Shown here in pieces: positions 27,238 to 35,979 of a stretch of DNA of 64,000 bases. The translations under genes were made by a program, and so were the position numbers. Below the pieces are notes generated by a model, which did not search any database, was not told the origin of the DNA, and saw only the letters and a program-made list of their open reading frames with translations. Origin of the DNA: Bartonella sp. HY038. Its GTDB lineage: Bacteria > Pseudomonadota > Alphaproteobacteria > Rhizobiales > Rhizobiaceae. Location of the stretch: the NCBI RefSeq assembly GCF_014117425.1, contig NZ_CP059725.1:1674001-1738000 (forward strand). Direction: 5' to 3'. Numbering within the stretch: the stretch's first letter is position 1; each line of letters begins with the position of its first letter.

Positions 27238-28622
27238 GAGATATTGCAATTATAATTCTATCTGATTCAGCATTTGCAATTGCTGAACAAATAAAATTTA
27301 AAATTCCAAATGCAACGATTTATGGCTTTGAAAAACGCGTCACTAACTGCGACCAAACTTTCACGTCTTTTAGCGATTTAGCAACAAGCTTATACAAGCA
27401 AAATATTGCAATCATAAGCTGTTGCGCGACAGGAATCATTATTCGGGCACTTGGCTCGCTTTTACAAGATAAATATCAAGAGCCTCCAGTCATTTGCATA
27501 AGCGAGGATGGCAAACTCATTGTACCTCTACTTGGTGCTGCCAATGGTGCCAACAGACTTGCAAATGATTTGGCTCAAATAACCGATGGATTAAGCGCAA
27601 TCACTTCAAATGGCGAAAGACGATTAGGCATCAACCTTCTTGACCCACCCAATGATTTGCAGCTCATCAATCCTGAATATGCGAAATCATTTATTTCACA
27701 GATCATCAATGGGGAATCATTAAAGATTATAGGTAGCCATTCGTGGCTCAATCAAGCAACGCTGCCAATTAATGACACGTCATCTTTAACTATTGAAATA
27801 ATTGATCAAGACCAACCTATAAAACCAAAAGAGCAAACCTTACTTTACCAAAAATCAGCACAGCTTAAAAAGGGTAAGATAACAATTATTGGACTGGGTC
27901 CGGGCGACAAGGCATATCGCACAATATCTGCACAAAAGGCACTTGCTGAAGCCGACGATATTTTAGGCTATGATTTTTATATTAAATTGGCGGCGCCTTT
28001 TCATGCCAAACAAACTATTCATGAAAGCGATAACCGTCAAGAATTAGATCGCGCCAAATACGCAATAGCCTTGGCAGCCAAAGGCAGAAATGCTGCAATT
28101 GTATCTTCCGGTGACCCAGGAGTTTTTGCAATGGCAGCGGCCGTCTTTGAGATTATTGATACAATGAATAATGAGATGCCCCATATTGAAGTTGTTGTCG
28201 AGCCTGGTATTACCTCTGCCTTTGCAGGGGCAGCATTAATGGGGGCGCCACTTGGACATGACTTTGCCATGATATCTTTAAGTGACAATTTGAAACCTTT
28301 TGATGTAATTGCCAAGCGCCTAAAACTTTGCGGTGAGGCAGATATGGCTTTAGCACTTTTTAATCCTGTTTCAAAAGCTCGCCCTGAGCAAATTATAAAG
28401 GCATTGGATATCGTAAAAGCTATCCGTCATAAAGATACGCCTGTGGGACTTGGTCATGATATTGCTAGACCAACACAGGACTTTAAAATTACGACCCTTG
28501 GTGAATTAAAGACTGATGATATTACCAGCCGAACCATTGTAATTATAGGCTCTTCTAAATCAAAAATAATTTCGGCAAATGGAAGAAAATGGTTTTATAC
28601 ACCAAGAACTTACCTGCAATAA
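27234..28622 (+). CDS. cobJ: CbiG-like N-terminal region fused to precorrin-3B C17-methyltransferase CobJ
   Basis: Residues about 213-462 are CobJ, which methylates precorrin-3B at C17. They show IIGLGPGDKAYRTISAQKAL, SSGDPGVFAMAAAVFE, VEPGITSAFAGAALMGAPLG and ALFNPVSKARPEQ. The first 210 residues resemble the N-terminal and middle parts of CbiG, the cobalt-precorrin-5A hydrolase of the anaerobic pathway. SCCATGIIIRALGSLLQDK matches its start. LIVPLLGAANGANRLANDLA corresponds to the usual LSGHLGGAN-type motif, but here the histidine is lost. CbiG-CbiH fusions are known in anaerobic pathways; here the fusion sits beside CobG, an aerobic enzyme. The start is GTG. Confidence 0.92.
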   Translation: MRDIAIIILSDSAFAIAEQIKFKIPNATIYGFEKRVTNCDQTFTSFSDLATSLYKQNIAIISCCATGIIIRALGSLLQDKYQEPPVICISEDGKLIVPLLGAANGANRLANDLAQITDGLSAITSNGERRLGINLLDPPNDLQLINPEYAKSFISQIINGESLKIIGSHSWLNQATLPINDTSSLTIEIIDQDQPIKPKEQTLLYQKSAQLKKGKITIIGLGPGDKAYRTISAQKALAEADDILGYDFYIKLAAPFHAKQTIHESDNRQELDRAKYAIALAAKGRNAAIVSSGDPGVFAMAAAVFEIIDTMNNEMPHIEVVVEPGITSAFAGAALMGAPLGHDFAMISLSDNLKPFDVIAKRLKLCGEADMALALFNPVSKARPEQIIKALDIVKAIRHKDTPVGLGHDIARPTQDFKITTLGELKTDDITSRTIVIIGSSKSKIISANGRKWFYTPRTYLQ

Positions 28623-29022
28623 AACAAGGAATTTAGGGGCAGATAATTTCTTTATATGAAATAGTATAACAAATTTTTTGTGAGAACCTTAAGTTTATAT
28701 TTCTAAAAATATGCTAGAAACTAGGCATCCCCTTAAGACACTTTGCTAAACTATTGTAAAAAATTACAATAGCATCATATATGCACAGCATAGCCAAAGA
28801 GTATTAAAATATTTTATACTTCAAAAAATAATGGAAATATATTTGCAAATTAACTATACAAGTGTCTAAAATTAGACTCCTTTAACAACAAGCCTTGCGC
28901 TATGCTTACCTTGTCGATAATTGCCTTTTTACGAATAATTATAGTATAACATCTCAAAAACAACCGAACAGTATAAACGCCTGCGCGGTGGTTTTTGAGT
29001 TCATCTAGTAAATAAACTGCAG
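28623..29022. other. gene-free gap between cobJ and dksA
   Basis: A 400-base AT-rich space between convergent genes. The right end holds an inverted repeat (28953-28965 with 28987-28999, CTCAAAAACAACC / GGTGGTTTTTGAG, one mismatch, 21-base loop) that could help end dksA transcription. Otherwise nothing was recognised. No cobK or cobM follows cobJ. Confidence 0.45.
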
Positions 29023-29439
29023 CTATTCGTCGCGATAAACTTTTTCACGACGTTCATGGCGCTCTTGGGCTTCAAGAGAAAGCGTCGCAATTGGTCTTGC
29101 ATCTAAACGTTTAAGCCCAATTGGATCGCCAGTTTCCTCACAAAATCCATAAGTACCTTCATTAAGACGTTGCAGAGCTGCATCAATTTTTGAAATTAGC
29201 TTACGTTGACGATCTCTGGCTCTTAACTCGATAGACCTATCTGTTTCTGATGAAGCTCTATCAGCCATGTCAGGAAGGTTGGCGTTTTCTTGTTGAAGAT
29301 TTTCTAGCGTTTCACGCGATTCCCTTAGAATATCATTTTTCCAAAAGATAAGCTTTGAGCGGAAATAAGCCTTTTGACGCTCATTCATAAATGGCTCGTC
29401 GTCACTTGGGTGATAGTCCAAATTAATTTGTTCGCTCAT
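29023..29439 (-). CDS. dksA: RNA polymerase-binding transcription factor DksA (one-cysteine type)
   Basis: Binds RNA polymerase and acts with ppGpp to redirect transcription during starvation. The 138-residue protein has the coiled-coil segment (residues about 30-95, with DRASSETDRSIELRARDRQR at the tip and second helix). The globular part (YGFCEETGDPIGLKRLDARP) keeps only one cysteine (residue 100) of the four-cysteine zinc finger, as is usual in alphaproteobacteria. The frame is open 28 codons further, but the ATG at 29439 has GGAGG eight bases upstream and is the family start. Confidence 0.95.
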   Translation of the reverse strand: MSEQINLDYHPSDDEPFMNERQKAYFRSKLIFWKNDILRESRETLENLQQENANLPDMADRASSETDRSIELRARDRQRKLISKIDAALQRLNEGTYGFCEETGDPIGLKRLDARPIATLSLEAQERHERREKVYRDE

Positions 29440-30008
29440 GTACGAAGCCTCCACAGCTTGGTTGAGAGCCCCTATATATTGTGGTCTTTTAAAATATACA
29501 ACACAAAAATTTGAAAAACACACAATTAAATATTAAAAATCAAATCGATTAGCGCCATACAGCAATTAAAAAATTTTTAAAAAACACATATTTATTTCAT
29601 ATATATGACAAACTAGTTATATTTTGAATTAATCAACTATTTTTATAATTATTTTGTATAAATATTACTATATTAGCACTTTAAAATATTAAATTTTTTC
29701 TAAATAAAACCATTGCAAGAAAAATAATTTACTTGCAAATTTGCCGACATCTCAAATATAAATTTAATTTTTAGCGCAATATTAAATGCTGTTTTTTTGA
29801 TTCTCCTTTAAAAGGATTAGGTATAGCTTCACTTATAAGTCCAACATGCTAGTTCTAAAACTCAATTTTTTTTGACGAACAAACTGCAAAAAATATATTT
29901 TATTATTTTCCTAGGGTAAGAGATTAATTTTTGTAAAATACTTTCTCTTTCAAGCTATTATTGTAATATGTGCACCAATCAATTCAATTTGTATTCATAG
30001 GCTTTAAA
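29440..30008. other. gene-free, extremely AT-rich divergent region
   Basis: 569 bases between the divergent dksA and SixA-like genes, with long A/T runs throughout. It must carry both promoters. No specific element could be assigned by eye. Confidence 0.45.
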
Positions 30009-30500
30009 ATGAACCATTTGAAAAGACTCTTTCTTTTACGTCATGCGGAAGCATTACCAGCACAAATGGGGCAGTCTGATTTTGATCGCCGCCTTAGTGC
30101 TAATGGAAAAGCAGATGCTATAAAAATTGGCAATATTATCCTGCAAAACTATTCCTTGCCTGAAAAAATATTATTGTCGCCATCTATACGAACAACTGAA
30201 ACTACAAAAGCTTTAAACCTATTTGATAAAACCAACTTGATATCGCTTGATGCTATTTATGACGGGGGACCTAAGGAATATCTCGATATTTTAAAGCAGA
30301 ATAGTCAGTTTGCCAGTCTTTTATTGGTTGGGCACAATCCTTCAATTTTTGCACTGTTACAATATCTAGCCTCGCCAAAATCGGCAATCCAAATACCGCA
30401 AAACTATCCAACCGCTGGGCTTGCAATCATTGACTTCTTAGGGCCTGATGTTCATTTAAATCATCATCAAGGGGAATTGGTCGCTTTCCATCATCCTTAA
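30009..30500 (+). CDS. SixA-like histidine phosphatase
   Basis: A 163-residue member of the histidine phosphatase (phosphoglycerate mutase-like) superfamily, resembling SixA, which dephosphorylates phosphohistidine proteins. The catalytic RHAE lies at residues 11-14, SPSIRTTET carries the second arginine, and the second catalytic histidine is His109 (LLVGHNPSI). MNHLKRLFLLRH at 30009 is the natural start; the frame is open 13 codons upstream without reason to use it. It is single. The substrate is not shown by sequence. Confidence 0.85.
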   Translation: MNHLKRLFLLRHAEALPAQMGQSDFDRRLSANGKADAIKIGNIILQNYSLPEKILLSPSIRTTETTKALNLFDKTNLISLDAIYDGGPKEYLDILKQNSQFASLLLVGHNPSIFALLQYLASPKSAIQIPQNYPTAGLAIIDFLGPDVHLNHHQGELVAFHHP

Positions 30501-30550
30501 GTGTATATAAATTTGTTTTACGTTTCCCCGTTATCAACAAAAATCAAAAA

Positions 30551-31411
30551 CTAAAATTCTTTAGCCTCGCACCAATAAGCCTCCATTTTTTCCAAGGGGC
30601 AATCACTTAACTCTTCCCCCAACTGGGTTAAGCGTTGTTCAACATACTGAAATCTTTGTCTAAATTTTGCATTAGTTCGAGCAAGCGCTTTTTCAGGATC
30701 AACATCAAGTTTGCGGGCAAGATTAATAAGCGTAAAATAGATATCGCCTAACTCAGTCTCTACTTCCTCTTTATTTTTTGTCTTTATCGCATCAATAATT
30801 TCAGTAGTTTCTTCTTTAAGCTTATCAATCACCTCGTCTGCCTTCGGCCAATCAAAACCCACACTTGCTGCTTTATCCTGCAATTTCATCGCCTCAATAG
30901 GTGCAGGAAACACGGTTGCAACATCAGCCAAAATTGAAGCTTTTTCAACGGTTTCAAAATTACTAGTCTGACCAGCAGCGAGTCTTCTTTCATGGCGCAA
31001 CTCTTTTTCTTGCTGTTTGATACGCTGCCACTGCCCTTTTTGCATACCTTGGGCGCGTTCTTTTTCACTGCCAAAGACATGTGGATGGCGACGAATCATT
31101 TTTGCGGTGATAGCTTCAACAATATCACCAAAAGAAAAGAGATTTTTTTCACTACATATTTGTGCGTAATACACGACCTGTAGCAATAAATCGCCAAGCT
31201 CGTCACAAAGATCAAGCGGGTCGTTGCGTCTGATTGCATCCACCACTTCATAAACTTCTTCAATAGTATAAGGAATAATGGTTTCACAATTTTGCTCAAT
31301 ATCCCAAGGGCAGCCAATTATTGGGTCGCGCAACACCATCATTATATCAATAAGGTCATTTATATCGCGTGAAACTTTTACTTTGTTAATATCGACTTTA
31401 ACGCTACTCAT
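30551..31411 (-). CDS. mazG: nucleoside triphosphate pyrophosphohydrolase MazG
   Basis: Hydrolyses (d)NTPs to monophosphates and pyrophosphate, cleaning the nucleotide pool. The 286-residue protein has the two tandem MazG domains of the E. coli-type enzyme. The first has EEVYEVVDAI and DELGDLLLQVVYYAQ around residues 51-83. The second has KEETTEIIDAI and ETELGDIYFTLINLAR around residues 210-240. The Glu/Asp residues are the Mg-binding set. The motif GCPWDIEQ near residue 33 is typical. Confidence 0.95.
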   Translation of the reverse strand: MSSVKVDINKVKVSRDINDLIDIMMVLRDPIIGCPWDIEQNCETIIPYTIEEVYEVVDAIRRNDPLDLCDELGDLLLQVVYYAQICSEKNLFSFGDIVEAITAKMIRRHPHVFGSEKERAQGMQKGQWQRIKQQEKELRHERRLAAGQTSNFETVEKASILADVATVFPAPIEAMKLQDKAASVGFDWPKADEVIDKLKEETTEIIDAIKTKNKEEVETELGDIYFTLINLARKLDVDPEKALARTNAKFRQRFQYVEQRLTQLGEELSDCPLEKMEAYWCEAKEF

Positions 31412-31568
31412 TGAATAGGACTTTCTTTATCTTACAATCGTCGAGTTCAATTATATAGCTAAGTAAACATATGGATGATAGTTTTCAATTGACTTGTTTT
31501 AATTTTTACAAATAGAAATATTCCTGCTATTTAAAATAGTTGCAGTTAATATCATAATGGATGATTAA

Positions 31569-32576
31569 ATGACGATTTTAGTGACAGGTGGCGCCGGTTA
31601 CATTGGTTCCCATACATGCGTAGCCCTTCTAAATGCCGGTTATAATGTGGTAATTGTTGATAATTACGATAACAGCCATCCAGAAGTTATTAGGCGAATT
31701 GAGACAATCACCGGACGCACTGTCATTAATGAACCTGGCGATATTCGCGACCGAGAATTTATGGAATCTGTATTAACGCGCCATAAATGCACCGCGGTCA
31801 TTCATTTTGCTGGATTAAAAGCCGTTGGCGAATCTGCAGAAAAACCACTCCTTTATTATGATTGCAATGTGAGTGGTACTTTAAGGCTTTTGCAAGCGAT
31901 GCAACGAGTTGGCGTAAAAAAATTAATTTTTTCATCAACGGCAACCGTTTATGGCACCCCTTCTTATCTTCCTTATGATGAAAAGCACCCCCTCGCCCCA
32001 GAAAGCGTTTACGGCAGAACGAAGCTGACCGTTGAAAATATGCTATGCGACTTATACACTAGTCAACCTGACTGGAGTCTTGTTATACTGCGTTATTTCA
32101 ATCCAGTGGGCGCTCATGAAAGCGGCTTAATTGGCGAAGACCCAAAAGGTATTCCGAATAATCTTATGCCAATTGTTGCACAAGTTGCGGCAGGACGGCG
32201 GGATCGCTTAATGATATGGGGAAATGATTATAACACCCGTGACGGTACAGGTATCCGCGACTACATCCATGTTGAGGATTTAGCGGCAGGCCATGTTAGC
32301 GCCTTAAAACTTACCAATGAACCAAATTGCGAAATCATTAATCTCGGCTGCGGCCGTGGCTACAGCGTTTTGGAGGTTGTAAAAGAATTTCAGCATATTT
32401 CAAATCGCGACATTAAATATGAAATAGGTCCCCGCCGTGCTGGCGATATTGGCGAATTTTATGCAAATCCTGAAACTGCAAAAAGAGTTTTAAACTGGGA
32501 AGCCAATAGGAATTTAAGCAAAATGTGTGCTGATATGTGGAATTTTCAGGTAAAAAATCCAGAAGGATATAAATAA
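31569..32576 (+). CDS. galE: UDP-glucose 4-epimerase GalE
   Basis: Interconverts UDP-glucose and UDP-galactose for surface polysaccharide and galactose metabolism. The 335-residue extended short-chain dehydrogenase has the NAD-binding TGGAGYIGSH near the N-terminus, HFAGLKAVGES, the catalytic SST (122-124) and YGRTK with Tyr148 and Lys152, and RYFNPVGAHESG. All are diagnostic of GalE. It is followed by an 843-base gene-free region, so it is single. Confidence 0.95.
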   Translation: MTILVTGGAGYIGSHTCVALLNAGYNVVIVDNYDNSHPEVIRRIETITGRTVINEPGDIRDREFMESVLTRHKCTAVIHFAGLKAVGESAEKPLLYYDCNVSGTLRLLQAMQRVGVKKLIFSSTATVYGTPSYLPYDEKHPLAPESVYGRTKLTVENMLCDLYTSQPDWSLVILRYFNPVGAHESGLIGEDPKGIPNNLMPIVAQVAAGRRDRLMIWGNDYNTRDGTGIRDYIHVEDLAAGHVSALKLTNEPNCEIINLGCGRGYSVLEVVKEFQHISNRDIKYEIGPRRAGDIGEFYANPETAKRVLNWEANRNLSKMCADMWNFQVKNPEGYK

Positions 32577-33419
32577 AAACACTGGACCTAAGCTTATTTT
32601 AATTTAGATAACTCAATAAACTATATTTCTTTTCTACTTTCGCAAAAAAGTGAATTGAAAACTGTATTAAGGAAAAGATTGCCCATATCATCTTTAATAT
32701 AAATTACTTGAAGCAATTGCACATTTGAAAAACTATGCAATATGACGACACAAAGCAAAGCCATGTGATCTTTTTAAACAACATAGATTTTAAATGATGA
32801 ATTTTTTTTACCATCCATTATTCTAATTCCAATATAGCTCTTAGCGTAAGGGCATATGGAAAAAAATCTTTTAAACTAAAGTTCGCAACGGATAAAAGGT
32901 AAATTGGTCGTAGTTTCGCGGGGTACCTCAAAGCAATCGACATATTTTTACGTCTTGGTCCTACCCGCGCATAGATATCATTAACGTTACAATAACCATA
33001 AAGGATATGCATTTTGGCATTTTGTAGATTATTAAAGGTTTGGGCGCAAACAACATCCGGAAAAGATCAAAAATATAAAGCTAAAGCTTAGTGTTTGGCA
33101 AAAAACTTGACCAAAAATCTCAACCTCAAATGATTCCCAAATCTCTAAATGCCGCCACTTAATCAAGTATTTTAAAACGTATGAATACAAGACAATTGCT
33201 GTGACAGGTAAAAATAGACCTTAAGGTTACTATAATAATTGATATATGCTCGGCGCCCTTAACGCAAAACAAATTCATAGCCCCAGAACAGTCTATTAGT
33301 CTAAGTTTTATTAATAAAAAAGCAGCTTCACCGTAAATTTCGGTAAAGCTGCTTCTATATCATATTGATTTTACAAGACGACCTCAAAAACAAAGATCAT
33401 GCTCAAGTCATTTTTGTTA
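32577..33419. other. long gene-free region between galE and the BapA-like gene
   Basis: 843 bases between two convergent genes. The only open frame (64 codons, minus strand, 32818-33012) lacks a ribosome binding site and any known product. The right end carries the terminator at 33315-33354. The rest may be remains of lost genes or an unrecognised RNA; nothing could be named. Confidence 0.45.
33315..33354 (-). terminator. terminator of the BapA-like gene
   Basis: The stem AAGCAGCTT-ACCG / CGGT-AAGCTGCTT has one near-loop irregularity. On the minus strand it is followed by TTTTTTATTAATAA. It lies 66 bases after the stop of the 33420 gene. Confidence 0.88.
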
Positions 33420-35558
33420 CTAGACGTAACTCAAATGTTGTTCATCATAGATGTTTGGCATTTGCGAACTACTAAATGCGTCAAAGGCAGGAATGTCGCT
33501 ATAGCTTTCATTATTAGCAACGCTGGTATCACCATCTAATAGATCGTCAATGGTTAAATCAGAAGCATCATTAGAAGCCTGATTATCTGCACCTTGAACC
33601 TCATCGGCCTGAGCACTGTCAGCTTGTACACTGTCAGCTTGAACATCATCTGCTTGGCTGTTGCTATTTTGATCGCTGCTAACCTCAACATCTGTATTTT
33701 GGCTATCTGCACTTTGAGCATCTGCTGCTTGGCTGTCGTTGTCGCTTACATCGATGCCAATTTCACCAAGAATATCACTTGTTGGTGTAATTGTATCATT
33801 TGCTGATGCATCATTGGCAGAAGCACTGTCCGCGTTTTGGCTATCTTCGCTTGAAGATGCTTGGCCGCTTGCAGTTGCATCGCTTTCATCCAAAAAGTTG
33901 CCCAAACGATAAGAGAATGGATTTGCTGATTCATCACTAGAGCTGCTAGAAGTGTCACTTTGCTGCGATGAAGCGCTATCATCGGATTGAACATCATCAC
34001 TGCTGCTTGGATTAACTGCAGCGATGCGCGTATTGCCGGAATTATCATCAGTGTTATTGTCTGATGAAACTGTATCAGCACTAGCACTTGCTGAACCATC
34101 ATCTGGCGTGCTGCTTGTGTCCGTAGCGTCGGCAGAAGTTGGTGTTGCTGTTGCTGAAACGATAAATTGTGCAACATTGGTTCTAGAACTGCGATTACCT
34201 GCAGCATCGATCGCTTCAAAACTAAAATTATGTGATCCGAGGCTAAGATCATTTTCAGGTGAAAACTGCCATTTACCATCTGTGCCAATTTCTGCTCGGC
34301 CAATAGAAATGCCATTATCAAAAATCTCAATCCATTTAGCATCATAGCCAGCGCCTACAGCATTGGCTATGCCGGAAAGAACGACTTTGCGTACAGTTGA
34401 ATTGACGGTGGTACCGGTTGTAAATTGTGTTGCATCGCCGCCGTTTGCATCACTCCAATAAATGGAGGAGGCACTAATTGCAGAGGGAGCAATTGTGTCA
34501 ACAGTAAATGAAAATTCACTCGTTTTGCCACTCTCATTTCCTGCAGCGTCAGTTGCAGTAATTTGAACGCTATGAACACCGTCAGAAAGGTTTGTTCCAA
34601 GCTCAATCGACCATTTACCATCGCTGCCCGTTGTTGTTGTGCCAACAACCGTACCATCGACATAAATACTAATTTTAGACCCAGCTTCGGCAGTGCCTTT
34701 AAATTCAGGTGTTGCATCATTAGTGATACCGCCATTTGCAATGGTGCCGGTAGGTGTCACATTGTCATTAACAGTTTCAAGCTGTGGGACGTCTGGGGCA
34801 ATAGTATCTACCGTAAATTGTAAACTGGTTTCTTCACTCGTGGCGCCACTTGCATTGGTCTGAGTAATGACTACATTATAAACGCCATCTGCAAGCTGTG
34901 GGAAAGTATAGCTCCATTTACCATCCTGCCCAACAGTTACATAGACTGGATCACCACCATTAACCCTAATTGCTATTTGAGCACCCGGAACGGCATCTTC
35001 ACCCTGCAAGGTCGGCGTATTATCATTGGTTGATGCACCATTTCTGATTACTTCAGTAGGGTTTTTATCATCATTAATAATATCGGCATCTGGCGAATCT
35101 GGACGGCCAACGGTTGCGGTTGGCGCCGTATAGCTATTGTCATTATCATCACCGCTCTTGCCAAATACAGAATAAATACCAGCGCCGCCTACAGCTGCAC
35201 CACCCAGAATACCAAGCAATGTGGCAACCGATAAGGATTCACCCAATTGCGAATATTGGATAAGACTATCATCAATACCGTCACCCTCATTGGTAACTGC
35301 TTTGGTAAAATCGACTTCAATCCGGTTGCCGTTTTCCACAATCATTAACTTATGAAAAGCTGGCCCATTAATGAAAAAGTTATTGATGCGCAATTCCTCG
35401 CCAGAGGAAAATTGAACAATGAGATCATTTCCCCATTGAGCATAATTGCTTATACTGGCCATGCCAGATGTGATTACATAATTTTGGGAATCAACTAATG
35501 GAGCTGAAACTTGTCCACCCACCCCTACGATAACATCCTTATCTGGGCTAACAATCAT
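33420..35558 (-). CDS. BapA-like surface protein: prefix domain, Ig-like repeats, acidic low-complexity tail
   Basis: A 712-residue protein. Residues 1 to about 135 match the BapA N-terminal prefix type (GMASISNYAQWGNDLIVQFS, ELRINNFF), ending in a Gly/Ala-rich hydrophobic stretch (LLGILGGAAVGGAGIYSVF). Three bacterial Ig-like repeats follow (about 170-265, 267-360, 365-470), with the recurring patterns DGKWSYTFPQLADGVYNVVI and TAPD/TAPS linkers. The last 240 residues are Ser/Asp/Ala/Gln-rich, including repeated QADxVQADS. No RTX nonapeptides or T1SS C-terminal signal was recognised and no transporter genes are near. AGGA precedes the ATG by six bases. The role is presumably adhesion or biofilm. 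Large BapA proteins are much longer, so this is a short version. Confidence 0.8.
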   Translation of the reverse strand: MIVSPDKDVIVGVGGQVSAPLVDSQNYVITSGMASISNYAQWGNDLIVQFSSGEELRINNFFINGPAFHKLMIVENGNRIEVDFTKAVTNEGDGIDDSLIQYSQLGESLSVATLLGILGGAAVGGAGIYSVFGKSGDDNDNSYTAPTATVGRPDSPDADIINDDKNPTEVIRNGASTNDNTPTLQGEDAVPGAQIAIRVNGGDPVYVTVGQDGKWSYTFPQLADGVYNVVITQTNASGATSEETSLQFTVDTIAPDVPQLETVNDNVTPTGTIANGGITNDATPEFKGTAEAGSKISIYVDGTVVGTTTTGSDGKWSIELGTNLSDGVHSVQITATDAAGNESGKTSEFSFTVDTIAPSAISASSIYWSDANGGDATQFTTGTTVNSTVRKVVLSGIANAVGAGYDAKWIEIFDNGISIGRAEIGTDGKWQFSPENDLSLGSHNFSFEAIDAAGNRSSRTNVAQFIVSATATPTSADATDTSSTPDDGSASASADTVSSDNNTDDNSGNTRIAAVNPSSSDDVQSDDSASSQQSDTSSSSSDESANPFSYRLGNFLDESDATASGQASSSEDSQNADSASANDASANDTITPTSDILGEIGIDVSDNDSQAADAQSADSQNTDVEVSSDQNSNSQADDVQADSVQADSAQADEVQGADNQASNDASDLTIDDLLDGDTSVANNESYSDIPAFDAFSSSQMPNIYDEQHLSYV
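33604..33720. repeat. short tandem repeats coding for QAD/DS-type tail
   Basis: Degenerate units of about 15 bases related to actgtcagcttgtac repeat within the 3' part of the BapA-like gene, encoding runs such as VQADSVQADSAQADEVQ. Such arrays are prone to length change by slippage. Confidence 0.65.
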
Positions 35559-35979
35559 TGCGTATCCTACTTTAACTTTAACAATTAATAAAACTGCGAC
35601 AACTATATTTGTAGACTATGTCTATAACATTAATAAAGCTATATGCAATAATAATTAACGAGTTTACAATGGATAAAACAATTTTTTTATGGATAGTTGC
35701 ATTTTTTATTTTGTATAATTTTTTTCTAAAATAAAAATCCAATATACACTTTTGAAAATTTTCGGTTTTTATATAATATAATACAAGTTAGGGATTACAC
35801 GCCACCATATATAGCCATAGGTAATAGGAGTGTTATACACCTTAAATATAAATGACCTTTATTTATTGAGTTTTGAATTAAAACTTGTTGTGTGTTTTTT
35901 CTATTTTCCCCTTGTGAAGACTTGTGGTGTGAAGATTTGCTGTTTCCACAAGGGGAGTATTGGTGAATATTCTAGTTTT
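35559..35979. other. gene-free gap upstream of the BapA-like gene
   Basis: 421 AT-rich bases holding the promoter side of the BapA-like gene and the 3' side of the TerC/CBS gene. It contains an inverted repeat, listed separately. No other element was recognised. Confidence 0.45.
35907..35956. repeat. 10-bp inverted repeat with 30-base loop
   Basis: TCCCCTTGTG at 35907-35916 is the exact reverse complement of CACAAGGGGA at 35947-35956. It lies 24 bases beyond the stop of the TerC/CBS gene. No clear T-tract follows on the minus strand, so a terminator role is uncertain. Confidence 0.6.

Noticed and set aside
32818..33012. 64-codon minus-strand frame in the galE-BapA gap
   Set aside because: No ribosome binding site or family; neighbouring frames look equally random.
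33594..34347. Long frames on both strands inside the BapA-like gene
   Set aside because: Shadows produced by the low-complexity repeats of the true coding frame.
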